Notes: generated by a model from the letters alone, not told the origin. A DNA stretch of 64,000 nt from Anniella stebbinsi (GCA_029215795.1 JARDYH010000003.1:63496109-63560108), one strand, 5' to 3'; positions 24,601 to 36,169 are shown, counted from the stretch's first letter. Program-made: numbers and translations.

Positions 24601-26603
24601 TAGCAATGGCGAGGCCCGAACTTCTGGATGGCAGCAGTAAATAAGAAGCAGCCATAACTGAGGAGAGATTCATACTGAGCAGCATAATATAGCCATCCAT
24701 TATTGTAACTTTGATCCTATTGTTACTAGCTTGGTCTCTTTATCTTAAATCCAAATTATACTACATTAGTATTTACAGTTGAATTGTTTATTTATTTAAT
24801 TTATATCTTGCCTTTCTATTAGGAAATGGCACTCACTGCAGCTTTTATGCCCTTGTCTTGTTTGGAAAGGAGATTATTTTATTTACCCATCATCCAAACA
24901 AAATTTGTAATCTCATTGTTTTTAAAATACCTGCTTTCAGCCTACAGTTATGACCCTCTTCATATGAGGCTTTTATCATGCACTCATAGTCGATCACTCA
25001 CGGAAGTTTGCGGGCCCTTTTCATGATGCCTCTGGTGCCTCTCCTGTCACTTTTAAGCTTTGTTCTCCCATTGTTTAACTCACCAAAAATGCAATGATAT
25101 TTCTGGAATTGTGCGATATCACAGCACCATCTACTGGCTGTATAAATGGAACATGTGGAACTTGCCCAACAAGCAAACGGCCCCAAAATGGGGTGGGGTG
25201 GGGAAGCACAAGTATTGTGTCAATTGTAATCCTGCAAAAACTCTGGAAGCAGCAGCCCCGGTAAAGGTGTGGCATTTTTGCTTCAATGTAAAGAAACCCA
25301 ATATATGTTATATAAGGTAGAATGGATGACAGTCCCATTTCATCCTAAATCAAAAAGTGTTCCAGTTCCACTCGCAATACAAAGGCCTTTGGCTGTTCTG
25401 GGATGGCAGATTTTTATTTCAGTTAGGAAGTTAGCTTTTTCTCAGTGTCAGTACATTTAATGTCTAATAACCTTTATATTCATTTTAAAAAACTTATTGT
25501 GCTGTCTACATTTTAACATAAGCTTTTAGTATTTGGTCGTTTGTCTCTACCTATGAGATCCTTTAATCTCTACCATGTTTGTATAGTATTCCACTCCTGA
25601 TGAACACTGACTCAGTGACTCACAGGCTAAATGATGCATGTTGCCACAAGCATGTGGAAGAGGGAGGTAAATGTTGAACTCTGCCTTCCAGATTAGCAAC
25701 TCCCTCTGCTGTTATGAAGATGTCATCTCTGAAATGAACGGGAGAATACACCACATGAATGCATAGCAGAAGCATATGAAGCAATTGTTAAGTGGATCCT
25801 AGCAAATAATCAGAAAGCAAGTCATGTGCCAGGCAACAATTTTCTTGAAGTGGCTAGTGAACGCAGGAAGAAACAGGTTTTGTCTTGACATACAAATGCC
25901 ATAATTGGTACTGTCAAAATTGTTGCTTACTAAATTACTGGTGTGTGTTCATAGTGCTTCTGTTCTATAGAAAACAAAGGGATAACCTATGCCATCATGT
26001 GCGATTCCACTATTACGTTCTAGAGCAACACTTTGGGAAAGAAAATGTGCATAGTAAGTGTAAGGGTTAAACATACTTAGCAGAAATAATAGCTAATATT
26101 TATGAACAGACATAATAAGCAGGTGCTGTACAAAGAACAATGAAGGTGACACAGCCCTTACTGCATGCAGTCTTGTGATCTAAAATAGACACAACATGTG
26201 AGGAAAGTAAGGGAAATGGAAAATAGGAGGCGAGCTATAAAGATAAAGGGGGTAGGAAGGCGTGGGGGGGGGGGAGTATATGAACATAGGAAAATACAGT
26301 GAAGCAACCTAAAATTGGTCCACAATGACCCAGAACTTGATAAACCCTCCATCATTTGAAAGTACTTAGTTCTACATGGATGCAACTTTACCTTGTTCAG
26401 CACCAAGGAGCATTTGTTTTCCCCAGTACAGCTACCAGGGCCAAATCAAGCAGTCTCTGTAATTTTCAGATGGTAGAAAACCAGCTCAAATACACCCTAT
26501 GCATAGCTAGTTCAGTGTTTTCTGATAACATAAAGAACTTCAAAGACAATCAGGAAGGCACCAAATATAGATGGGGCGAGGAGGGAGATGAGGAAACTTC
26601 CAA
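24601..26603. other. Non-coding DNA
   Basis: A poly(G) run lies near 26264-26276. Nothing else recognised. Frames at 25060-25338 on both strands lack any domain. Confidence 0.45.
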
Positions 26604-26786
26604 GGGCAGTATCCAATTGGACTAGCATAATGGTTCTCTAGCACAATGTGAATGGTATTAGCCAGTGCAGCAGGTTTTGCAGGGAATCCCATCACTCCAG
26701 CTAAAGCTGTTGGCATTTCACTAGAGGTCCCTTATGCAAGCACAATGTAATTTATGTTAGTGTTAGTGTCCAATTGAATAGTGCCC
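26604..26786. mobile_element. Short MITE with about 18-bp inverted ends
   Basis: The left end GGGCAGTATCCAATTGGAC is mirrored by TGTCCAATTGAATAGTGCCC read inverted. Length 183 bp, no coding capacity. The flanks (CAA and GTT) give no clear target duplication. Confidence 0.5.
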
Positions 26787-26879
26787 GTTGTGTACAGAAA
26801 TACATTTATTGAAGCTAGCACAAGTATCTTCAGGTACAAGAAATTTGAGTCTTTGGCCTCCAACTCTGTTACAAAAGAT

Positions 26880-27655
26880 GCTCCCCTGTTATTCAATCTC
26901 ATCCAGCTGAGAGGTTATTCCTACTCTCATTTAGTCCATCCTGGGACAGCATCATTGCTGATGAAAAAGAGAAATAAGGGTAGGATGTCATTAGTATATC
27001 TATGGCCCCCTCCACAAGAATGCGCCTTTGCGCCTGGTTCCGCGATTATGCGCATTATCGCGGAGGCGCATTTACTCACAATCCCTCTGCACGGGAGGCG
27101 GCGAGAAGCGGCGAAGCGCATTAAAAGATGCCCAAAAAGCGCTTTCCAGGTAGTTAATGCGCATAATCGCTTGTTCACACAGCGAAAATGCGCTTTAACG
27201 GCCGGAGCAAAATAAAAGTCGCTATTTAACGCGCGTTCGAAAATGCGCATTATCGGGGAGATAACGCGCCTGTACGCCCGTTTTGCGCTCCGCTCGTGTG
27301 TAGGTAAAATTTATAATGAGCCTTCAAGGCTCATTAAACGCCCCGTGTGGAGGAGGCCTATGACACTGCATTCCATAACCCCAAAGTATCTCATGGGTTT
27401 TATGCAGATGCTAAAAAGCATGGGAGGGAAAACTGATCCCTGTGCTGCCCCACAAGACAAATCCCATGGGGAAGAGCAGTAGCCTCCCAGAACCACCTTC
27501 TGAAATCTGCCCTGGAAGAAAGATCCAAACCAATGCAAAGTGGTGCTCCTTACTCCCATCCCAAAAGGCTGTCCAGAAGGAGATCATTTTTGATGGCATC
27601 AAAAATTGCTGAGAGATCCAGAAGAATCACAAGGCTGTAAGATTTCAAAAATATA
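26880..27655 (-). mobile_element. L2 LINE reverse-transcriptase relic, split by MITE
   Basis: Two pieces of one L2 copy on the minus strand. 27650-27362 reads LLDLSAIFDAIKNDLLLDSL, then (after a frameshift) LHWFGSFFQGRFQKVVLGGY and a CGAAQGSVFPPML block in place of CGVPQGS. 27003-26880 continues HRYTND, the decayed YADD box, and NDAVPGW. The two halves join in frame if 27004-27361 is removed. Confidence 0.8.
27004..27358. mobile_element. Harbinger-like MITE, copy B
   Basis: 355 bp with ends GGCCCCCTCCACAAG and GTGTGGAGGAGGCC, flanked by TAT at 27001-27003 and 27359-27361. It is CpG-rich, with repeated GCGCAT, AATGCGC and GCGCATAATCGC motifs in both orientations. The host L2 reading frame on each side fixes the boundaries independently. 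No coding capacity. Confidence 0.8.
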
Positions 27656-27755
27656 TGTGCTATACACGCTATACACTAATGCTCCAATAACATGGAAATG
27701 GTAAATTATTTTTTTACTAGCCTTCAGAAACCAGTAATGATGAGATATATCTAAC

Positions 27756-27882
27756 AACATAAGAAGAGCCATGCTGGATCAGACCAATGTTCCACCTAGT
27801 CCAGCACTCTGTTAATACAGTGCCCAACTAGCTGTTGACCAGGAACTCATAAGCAGGACATGGGTCCAACAGCTATTGTTTG
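27756..27882 (-). mobile_element. CR1 LINE 3' end fragment
   Basis: Minus strand carries the CTGGACTAGGTGGAAC and GATCCAGCATGGC-type blocks next to TTCTTATGTTG. Only one octamer of the tail remains. Confidence 0.7.
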
Positions 27883-29451
27883 CTTAGCTATTTTAGTTTT
27901 TCCTTTTAAAAAGCTCTTGACATAAAGATAGTAAGTGTATGGCATTAAACTCCATTCACTATGCCAACAATGTCTTTATTAGTTGTTCCATAGAAGGGTA
28001 TAGAGGTCCTGACTTCATTGTACTAAGACCTGTATGAATATGGAACAAAGATTGCTCTTGCTTGAGCTAAAAAATCTACTAAAGGAGAGGTGGTGGGTTC
28101 TCTCAGACAAGACCAGAAGACAAGACAGCTATGTCAAGCATGATTAGCAGTGGCTAAGAATAAAGCATTTGCGTGCATGCCATCTCTGTCTGCTGGGCAC
28201 GATTTTCATGCTGGACTGGAGTCTGTTAGAACCTTGCAACTTGGAGGAAAATCAGGATCTGCTAGGAAAAACAGACCTTTGAGAGCAGTCTCTAAGGCAA
28301 TGGTTCTGTTTGGTCTCCTGGGGCATTCTGGCTTAGCCATGCTATTTTTGTAGTGTATCTAAGCAGTGTTCACAGCACAGATGGCATTCAAAAAAAGGTA
28401 AGGCCAATAAAGATGAACTATCTGTGACTTGCAGATACTATGCTTTTGCATTCTACTCCACTGATAGTATTATTGCTGTTATTATTTTATTAACAGCATC
28501 ATCATCTCCTTTGTCCATTGGTGATAAGTTAGGATTAACCTCCATAAATCTGTGTCGACTGTCCTGTTAATAAATTGAATGTTGCTCATTTTTCCAATTT
28601 AGTGATTATTTCCTGCAAGAGATATTCAAGGCGATTGCTTTTCTAGGACCTTTGTTTATCTCAGAACATTTGTGTAGCGTTCCCTTCTTCCTTTTCATTT
28701 TTAATATAATAAATGATAATTACACCCCTTGGGTACACCTTGCCTGCTGCTGTCTAAAACATGCTGCAAGTTGTTTTCTAGAAGAATAGATCTGAAAGGA
28801 GGATGCGTGTTGTTTTAAAATCACACATGCAGAACTGAATGTTGCTCCACTGAAAAATCTCAACACCTGTGGATTAGCTTTAAAGAACTCTCCCATTTTC
28901 TGTGGTTTAGCTGAAAGACAGTAGTCCTAAGGTCAATGTCCCTGGTCAGCAAATAATTTTCCAGTGGGCCAGTTTAAGGAGGCGATAGGCATGGGAGAGC
29001 CAATCCTCCAAAGCGGCCCTAGATATACTGCTGGTTTTCAAGTTTGCAAGCGGGAACCAGGAGAGGAAATCCTCTGTGGACAAAGCTTGGCTCAGGGACC
29101 ACCAGTTGCTGACTGAATTTCGTTTCATATTATTTGTTTAGTGTGTGTTTGTTTTTATCTTGTATGATCCAGAATATTCAGCTCAGGGCAACAGCAAGGC
29201 TGTTTTTCTTCTTTTGGCCATTTAAAACAAAACAAAATCACAATTTAGGCAAATACCGAATTATTGCACTGGGCTCTGCTTTGGAGCCACCCAAAACTGC
29301 TGGTCAAGGATCAGGACCAGTTGTGTAGAGTAGCCAGGGCTTGCAGGGAGGCCGGGGTGGTACATTTGTTATTAACAGGGACGTGAACTCGTGACACCCC
29401 ACCTCAGGCTTACCTGTTTCCTCTGAGCTTAGATGCAATCTTCACAGTAGC
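27883..29451. other. Non-coding DNA with one unexplained open frame
   Basis: 28946-29128 on the minus strand is open for 60 codons, with a protein-like composition (NWWSLSQALSTEDFLSWFPL and ALEDWLSHAYRLLKLAHW). I do not recognise a family and see no convincing splice sites. It may be a transposon ORF remnant. Confidence 0.3.
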
Positions 29452-29472
29452 GCTCTCTCTCTCTCTCTCTCG

Positions 29473-29506
<34 letters not shown>
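29452..29506 (+). repeat. Compound (CT)n(GT)n microsatellite
   Basis: CT run to 29470, short CGCT break, then GT run to 29506. Confidence 0.95.
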
Positions 29507-29508
<2 letters not shown>

Positions 29509-29997
29509 ATTTCCCCAACAATTATTGTTCCCTGTTGTAATGCAAAGTATTTTGGGGAGTCTTGGTCTTGAATGGGCAATTCAAACCCACTAGCTTTATA
29601 AATCAACTGCTCCTGCTGGAGATGAAAAATACTAGAACTGGTTTGTTGATATAGATCCACAAGGCTGCCTGATTATTATTTATTTGAACTCTCCTTGAGG
29701 ACATAGCTGTGGGGACTGTCAGGATGAGCTACTGCACTTCCAAATTTCCACTACCCCTCTGGCCAGGGCCCTAGATCCATCAAAAACTGTTCCAGTGCAG
29801 TCTCCATCTCCATTTCACAAGTTGGCAACCCTAGGTGGAACAGGAATTCCTCTGGAACAGGCCTGTGTCTTTGGAATGCCAAAGGAAGTGGGCAGCCCAG
29901 GTGTGTGTCTTTAAGGTCAGACCAGATGTGACATTATTTTTCAGTTCTCCTCTTTGTAAACTAGCAGCAGCTGCAGCACACCCACACCCGAACACAC

Positions 29998-29998
<1 letters not shown>

Positions 29999-30040
<42 letters not shown>
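29999..30040 (+). repeat. (TTTC)n microsatellite
   Basis: About ten perfect tetranucleotide units, abutting a LINE 3' terminus, from whose tail it probably expanded. Confidence 0.95.
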
Positions 30041-30085
30041 TATTACATTTCTATACCGCCCAATAGCTGAAGCTCTGTTTGGGAC
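30041..30085 (-). mobile_element. L2 3' terminus fragment
   Basis: Minus strand AGAGCTTCAGCTATTGGGCG then GTATAGAAATGTAATAAA matches the L2 tail also seen at 34990-35075 and 51423-51478. Confidence 0.65.
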
Positions 30086-30169
30086 TGCAGCACAGAAGAT
30101 AGAGACTTTAACTTTCCCTCCATGTGATTTCCCACTTAAATCATACCCCAAAGCTGCTCTTTGCCCGCT

Positions 30170-30412
30170 GAAGCTGCTCTTTGCAACAAATTTTTAACAT
30201 TCATTTTCCAAAAAACTAGTATGGTTCTTCTTTATATTGTTGCAGCTGTTGTTTTTGATGTGCTGGTTTTGCTGTGTTTTCTGATTGCATTTTGAGGAGT
30301 GCTTGTCATTAGAGGATTGTTATAAAATACATATTAATTTGGTGTTCTGTTTTCATGCTTTTAGCCTCCCTGAGCGTTGGAAGGGCAGGAGATAAATTAG
30401 TAAAGTAAATAA
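30170..30412 (+). mobile_element. LINE (L2-like) 3' UTR
   Basis: Ends CCTCCCTGAGCGTTGGAAGG then GCAGGAGATAAATTAGTAAA, an L2/CR1-type terminus. The upstream part is T-rich untranslated sequence. Confidence 0.55.
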
Positions 30413-31286
30413 GCAAATTCGGGTGGCTGCTTATGAAGTGGGAACAAAAGTGCATACATAATCCCCATATGCATTAAAGACGATGCAACACACATCTGAA
30501 TTGCTTGTTCTCTAGGCATGGATTGCTTTTAAAATGAAGAAATGGAGGGCAACATGGATGGCCATTGTTCACACCCCTTTTACTGCTTTCTGGGGAGTTT
30601 TCCTGTTAACATTTGCAAATTTGTGATCACTATGGACTCCTCCCCCCCCCCAACGAAGAGGTACAACTAAACTAATTGAAACCATAATTAAGAGAGATGC
30701 AGTTCCCTTTATAATTACCCCCATAGGTGCCACCACTGTCCCTTAACTGAAGCAGTTGTTAGTAGCTTCTCAAAGCAATGGCAGGATAAAATTTCCTATG
30801 AGGTTGACTGGACACACCTTCTGTGGAACTGTGTGTAATTCTGGGGTTGCAGGGCGGGGCACTGGTAAATACAAGAACAGATTACTATACTTTGCTGGTG
30901 CTGTGCTTTACCATTATCCCTGAGAATATGGGATCCCATTACACTCTGGCCGCTAATAGAAAAGCTACAAACTCTGGCCACCACCAGCCAGGGGACCAGG
31001 AGCCATGGGAAGGCTTCACACCTTGCCTCCCAGGAAAAACATCACAGCAAGGGCAAGAGCAGCGTGGCCCCATCCATTGGCCAAAGAACGAACAGCTGCA
31101 GAGAGCTTGCGTCCCCTGTCCCTGCCAACTAACAGTTGCACTAGGATTGCCAAGCATACTAGGATTGGGAGGCATAATCTGTCACCCAGGGTCACTGCTT
31201 CTAGGCAAGGCTTTCATGGCACCATCACCTGGCCTAATTCACAGAATTTTACCTGGGGAGGGCTGTCCCCAGACAATGTTGTCTTC
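30413..31286. other. Unassigned, GC-richer DNA
   Basis: 31010-31150 is related to 32137-32265 (ACATCA.GGCA, TGGCCCCA, CTGCAG.G.GCTTGC blocks), so it is probably repeat-derived. The 174-codon frame at 30823-31347 runs into the adjacent MITE and has no domain. Confidence 0.35.
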
Positions 31287-31641
31287 GGTCCCCTCTACAA
31301 GGATTTGCTTTTGGGCCTGGTTAGGCGATTATGCGCATAATCGCTGAAGCGCATTTACGCCTAATACCTCTGCACGAGAGGCGGCAAGAGGCAGCAAAGC
31401 GCATTAACGGATTACCAAAATGCGCTTTACAAGTAGTTAATGCACATAAGCACTTGTTCACATAGTCAAAATGCGCTTTAACGGCCGGAGCAAAATAAAA
31501 CTCGCTGTTTAACGTGCATTCGATAATGCGCATACTCAGAGAGATAACGCGCCTCTACGCCCAATTTGCGCTCCGTTCTTGTAGAGGTAAAAAATTTTAA
31601 GCGCCTTGAAAGAGCTTTAAACCTCTCTTGTAGAGGCAGCC
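31287..31641. mobile_element. Harbinger-like MITE, copy C
   Basis: 355 bp with ends GGTCCCCTCTACAAGG and CTCTTGTAGAGGCAGCC. The flanking triplets are TTC and TAC, probably one mutated duplication. It shares the TTTAACGGCCGGAGCAAAAT core with copies B and E. Confidence 0.75.
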
Positions 31642-31872
31642 TACTACTCATCCCGTGTTTTCCCATTTTTTCTTCCATCTGTTCTCTCAGTGCAGATCAT
31701 CCATTAAGAAAGAAAAGATGGAAGTCAGGTGGCTGCCTGTGAATCATCAAAGCAGAGGAAAGGGATCACCATAAGGGGAGACAAAAGAGGATGTTGATTT
31801 GCTGATTTATTTGTATAGATGCCCATTTAGAGATAATAGTTATAATTTCAAGAGAAACTGCTCATCAAAGTG

Positions 31873-32065
31873 CAGAAGATGGTGACCTGTGTGTTTGGCT
31901 GTTCAGTCTGCTGCCAGAGTGCTAACTGTGGATGGCCAACAATTGTGATGGTTCTTTATCTTTAAGCTAGAATTGAACAGGACAGCCCAGCCCTTCAAAT
32001 AGAGGATGGTCCTCTGGGAGCCCTTCAAACAGAGAACAGTCCTATGTAAAAGAGACCCTAAGCAG
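31873..32065 (+). repeat. Dispersed repeat, paired with 49188-49390
   Basis: Shared blocks in the same order: GGTGACCTGTGTGT, CAGTCTGCTG, GTTCTTTATCTTTAA, GACAGCCC, CCTTCAAA.AGAG, GTCCTCTG. The class is unknown. Confidence 0.55.
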
Positions 32066-32136
32066 AATAGCTGCACAAGGCTGTCTGCTTCCAAGCATTA
32101 GAAGCCCTTAGTCTGGTAGCACACTGAGCAGCTTTA

Positions 32137-32265
32137 CCTGCTGCCTCCAAAGCAGAACATCATGGCAGGAGGAAGACTGGCCCCAACCATCAGCCAGAGA
32201 AGAAACACTGCAGGGTGCTTGCTTCCCCACTTCCTGCCAGAAAGGACTGTCTGCTGCAATGCTTG
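32137..32265 (+). repeat. Copy of the 31010-31150 repeat
   Basis: Blocks AACATCA, TGGCCCCA, AGCCAGAGAAGAAACA, GCTTGC.TCCCC align with the earlier segment at moderate identity. Confidence 0.4.
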
Positions 32266-32718
32266 CTTTCCTCTTCCTCTCCCTTTTCTTTTTCCTTTTA
32301 TATCATCTCTCTTAGTCCTTACAAGCCATCTTATTTAGTCTCTATACAGGGCTCAGAAAAATTTAGGTACTCTATAAAATAATAATGATAATGTATTCTT
32401 TTCCCAGTACCCTGAGCAAATAAAATTCTTGCCTTCCCCAATCCCTGCCCAAGATTGGTCTGCAGGCACCTGCTATAGCTCCACCTCTGAAGTTAAATAG
32501 GTCTGGGCCTGACAAATACCTGAACAAGTTCTTGCGGTATTGTTCCATCCCGTGTGTGCTCCTTGGTGGAAGAGTAGAACAGAAATACTAATAAATATGC
32601 CTTCACTAAACAGAGTACAGCACAGCACAGAGATGAGGAGGGTTGGGTTTTTGGAAAGAGCATCGGTACTACACTCCTTGTTCAAAAATGTGTATAATGT
32701 TTAACATCATCAAATCAA

Positions 32719-32719
<1 letters not shown>

Positions 32720-32772
<53 letters not shown>
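32720..32772 (+). repeat. Compound (GT)n(AT)n microsatellite
   Basis: GT run of about 10 units passing directly into an AT run of about 17 units. Confidence 0.96.
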
Positions 32773-32775
<3 letters not shown>

Positions 32776-34394
32776 GCACTATAGTTACAACAGGAGCAAC
32801 TGCTTGGCTTGGATTCTCAGCTATAGCTGCTGTATGTCTTTTGTCTGAGTACGTAAGAGGAGGGATCACTAGGTTGAGTTGAATGGAGTGTTTGTGCCTT
32901 TCTCAGGAGTGGCTTTAATTGTCTTTAGTTTACAGTTCCATTCAAGGCAAATGGAGAACACAGATGGCAGGTCAGTTCTTACTAAGAACTAATTCCACTA
33001 AAGATTGCATTTTCATATTTTGGATTTCAAAATGAATGTATATTACATCACTTCCAAATTATGTGCTGTATTAGAAAGCACCTGCAGATCTTATATGTGC
33101 ATGCAATTCCCACAAGAAATGGGTCAGTCAGTTTAAAGAAAGGATCCTTTAAAATTTGGTCAATCCTTTCTGATCTTTCATCTGCAGTGAATTGTAATAC
33201 TAGGTGATAACATTCTGTATTTATTTACACATTTATCTACACATTGAAGTTTCGTAAACAGGAAGATGAAAACTGATATTGTAATGACTTCAAATTCAAT
33301 TTGATGTGTTATCATTAAACCATTTATTTTTGTTACATCTGTGATTTATGACTGGATGAGGGGCTTACTAATATATATTTATGTGTGTGTTTTATGAAAA
33401 TATTAGTTAACTATATAATAGATGATATTTCACATTATAACTCAGAGGGCTCCATGACACCAGTGACTTAGTGCATTCTTGCCATGCCTGTGGTTTGGAT
33501 TTGCAGCACAGTACTCACATGACCCCGTGCCTGTCCTGCTGGCACTCCGCCTCTTCCCCAGCCTTTCCTAGTATGCTAAAAGTCTGGATTATGTTCCCTA
33601 AGTGCATTTAATATGCCCTAAGTCTCTGTGTAGTTTTGAAGGAACGGGGCTTGAATGGATTGCATCAGGTCCTGGCAGGGAAAAATGATCTCTCCCAGCA
33701 GCTGGCTCCAAGCCTCAATATAAAACCCAAACCCAGGCTCAAAATGTTTTTTAAAATCATACAACACCTGAATCTCTGCAGAGACAGGATTGTACTCCCT
33801 CGATGCCCTCAAAGAGCCAGACTAAAGGGTCGTTTCATTTTTGCCCTGCAGAAAGGCGGTCTGGTTGAAGTACTCATCTGCCAGGACCTGACTGGATGGA
33901 GAAAGAGAAGGGGAGGGGTGGAGTGGAAGAGGGAAGAGCGAAAGAGCAGCTATTCAGGTGAAAGGGATCATAAACTTGATGTGTGTCTGCCTCAGGTAAA
34001 AAACATGGAGGCAAACTAGGGGGGAGAAAGTAGGTGTGGTGGAGGTATTACTTGGAAAATCCATTCTCTCGCCCCTTCCCCAAGCTACTATGAGGATTGT
34101 AGCTAAGCTCAAAGGGAAGGAGACAGTCTCTGAGCCACCATTTGGGAATTAGAAATCTTAAAGATGTCCTTCACAGAGTCCTTAGGAGAGCAAGCTCAAT
34201 GAAAATAGTAACGCTTATCATACACTGAAGGTGCAATCCTATGCCTGTTTAGACAGAAAAAAGTCCTGCAACTCCCAGCATTCCCCAGCCAGCAATGCTC
34301 TAAATTGATAATGAAGTAATAATACTTTCACTAGGGTGGCCACCAAAGGAGAGGACAGACTACTTTTCTGTGTGCTGGGATGTGTTTGTATGAA
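32773..34394. other. Non-coding DNA
   Basis: 34232-34310 is a fragment of a 'GCAATCCTATGC...TTTAGACAGAAAAA' MITE, with CAACTCCCAGCATTCCCCAG inside. The 127-codon frame at 33636-34019 has no recognised domain. Confidence 0.4.
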
Positions 34395-35075
34395 GAAGCT
34401 TGAAGGAGCAGGTTCGTAGCTTGGGGGGTTCTCCGAGAACCATCTCTGCCTTTGAAGGCAGTTTGGAAGCTGCAGCTTGTGCAAAATACAGCGGCCAGTT
34501 TGATAACTGGGACCAGAAGGTTCGAGCGTATAAGACCTACTTTGGCCCGCTTGCATTGGCTGCCTGTATGTTTCCGAGCCCGATTCAAGGTGCTGGTTTT
34601 AACCAATAAAGCCTTACACGGCTTGGGACCACAATACCTGATGGAACGCCTTTCCCAACATGAACCTACCCGTACACTATGCTCAACATCAAAGGTCCTC
34701 CTCCGGGTGCCTACTCCGAGGGAAGTTCGGAGGGCGGCAACAAGGGAGAGGGCCTTCTCTGTGGTGGCCCCCCAATTATGGAATGATCTCCCCGATGAGG
34801 CCCTCCTGGTGCCAACACTGTTATCTTTTTGGCACCAGGTTAAAAACTTTTCTTTTCTCCAAGGCATTTTAACAGCTTAAGTTGAGGTTTTAACTGACTT
34901 TATGGCCAGGCTTAAGAGTTTAAAATGTTTTAAATGTCAGCTGTTTTATGTTTATGGTTTAAAATTTTGTATATTGTCTTTTAGTGTTCAATTTTTTAAT
35001 TTTTGTAAACTGCCCAGAGAGCTTTGGCTATGGGGCGGTATGTAAATGTAATAAATAAATAATAATAATAATATT
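34395..35075 (+). mobile_element. L2 LINE, C-terminal ORF and 3' end
   Basis: One frame is open for about 140 codons (34452-34880) with L2 hallmarks: KLQLVQNTAASLITG, LHWLPVCFRARFKVLVLTNK, ALHGLGPQYL, RERAFSVVAPQLWNDLP and a final KNFSFLQ block. The 3' UTR ends with GAGCTTTGGCTATGGGGCGG then TATGTAAATGTAATAAATAA and an AAT-rich tail. It is 5' truncated and is the best-preserved L2 in the window. Confidence 0.88.
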
Positions 35076-35137
35076 TAATTCAGCGGGGCTTACTTCAGGT
35101 AAGTGTCCACAGGATTGCTGCTTGAGGTACAGACCCT

Positions 35138-35285
35138 GTTCAGACAACACACTAAGCATTTTGAGCTAAACATTATAGCTTAGCATGTCATGTGAACCAT
35201 GACTTAGCATGTTGTGTGAACCATTCCTAGCCTTAGTGGCTACATAACTATGGTTTAATCATGCTCACTAACCATTTGCTGCAAA
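35138..35285. mobile_element. MITE-like repeat, 'gttcagacaacacactaagc' family
   Basis: TTCAGACAACACACTAAGCA, then several self-complementary CATGACTTAGCATGTTGTGT segments. Related to 3197-3660. Confidence 0.5.
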
Positions 35286-35296
35286 AGAGTTAGAGC

Positions 35297-35478
35297 TAGG
35301 CTGACCATATGAAAAGGAGGACAGGGCTCATGTAACTTTAACAGTTGTAGAGAAAAGGGAATTTCAGCCAGTGCCATTTGTATGCAATTAGTTCCTGGTG
35401 AAATTCCCTCTTCATCACAACAGTTAAAGGTGCAGGCACTGTACTAGAGTTACCATATACAAAAGAAGGCAGGGCCCT
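35297..35478. mobile_element. hAT-type MITE, truncated dimer
   Basis: Starts TAGGCTGACCATATG and carries the AACAGTTGTAGAGAAAAGGG block. At 35441-35460 it crosses the same monomer-monomer junction as the 693-1012 element read in reverse, then stops at GGCAGGGCCC. The far end is lost where it meets the next MITE. Confidence 0.7.
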
Positions 35479-35479
35479 T

Positions 35480-35695
35480 TAAATAGCGAGTATTAATTTA
35501 CCGTGGGAGTAAGAGCGCCTTATGTCTGTGTAAACATACAATTCTCCTCTTGTAAACAACTTTAAAGCGCGTTTCATACAGTCCGTAATGCGCTTCACTG
35601 CCTCTCATGAATAGGTATTAGGAGTAAATGCGCTTATCCCTATATGCGCATAATCAGGCAACCGGGCGTCAAAGCGAAATCTTGTAGAAGGGACT
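35480..35695. mobile_element. Harbinger-like MITE, copy D (truncated)
   Basis: The right end CTTGTAGAAGGGAC is intact; the left end is missing. Internal sequence (ACTTTAAAGCGCG, GTCCGTAATGCGCTTCACTG) is closer to copy A than to B, C and E, which defines a second subfamily. Confidence 0.7.
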
Positions 35696-35751
35696 GGGGG
35701 CCAATCTCCATTAGCATTTTTCTTGGTACTGTTGCAGGGCACATGAAAACA

Positions 35752-35767
35752 CCCCCCCCCCCCCCCC
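35752..35767 (+). repeat. Poly(C) run
   Basis: 16 consecutive C followed by GCC. Similar runs occur at 48002-48015 and 54343-54353. Confidence 0.9.
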
Positions 35768-35873
35768 GCCCCTGTTGTCCTGATGCTATTTCTCCATCGG
35801 TATTTTGTTTTTCCCTAGTCCACTTCTATGACATTTTTTTCAGTGATTGCAATTTCTGGGTGCTACTAAGTTA

Positions 35874-36165
35874 TAAATTTACCACTGCGTTTCGGACTAC
35901 AAGGTCCTTCCTTCTTCAGGGTAATTCAAACCAAGGTACAATAGCAATTCTCTCATGAATAAACAATCTCCTATATTTTGCTAGTTCATTTGAAAAACCG
36001 CTGTTTTCAATCACTTATTGAGGTTTTATAAACCTGACATTTCTTCCTGCAACTAGCAAAGCACAGGAGATTTTTTTATTCATGGGAGAATTGCTATGGT
36101 ACCTTGATGGTTTGAACTACCCTGAAGAAGGACCTTGTAGTCTGAAACACGTTGGTAAATTTATT
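35874..36165. repeat. Long inverted repeat with hammerhead-like motifs in both arms
   Basis: The arms, about 113 bp each (35874-35986 and 36051-36165), are inverted copies separated by about 64 bp. Each arm, read outward toward TAAATTT, contains CTGAAGA, a short hairpin (GGACC.TGTAGTCC type), GAAAC, then GGTAAATTT. On the plus strand CTGAAGA is 36122-36128 and GAAA is 36144-36147. On the minus strand the motif spans 35919-35890. This resembles the CUGANGA/GAAA core of type I hammerhead ribozymes, but an extra A precedes the hairpin, so activity is uncertain. Confidence 0.6.
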
Positions 36166-36169
36166 TTCC

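Noticed and set aside
30823..31347. 174-codon frame
   Set aside because: Runs into the Harbinger-like MITE at 31287, overlaps another frame in the same strand and is partly repeat-derived.
32700..32880. Regulatory element at the (GT)n(AT)n run
   Set aside because: Z-DNA or melting potential is plausible, but nothing nearby indicates function. Treated as an ordinary microsatellite.
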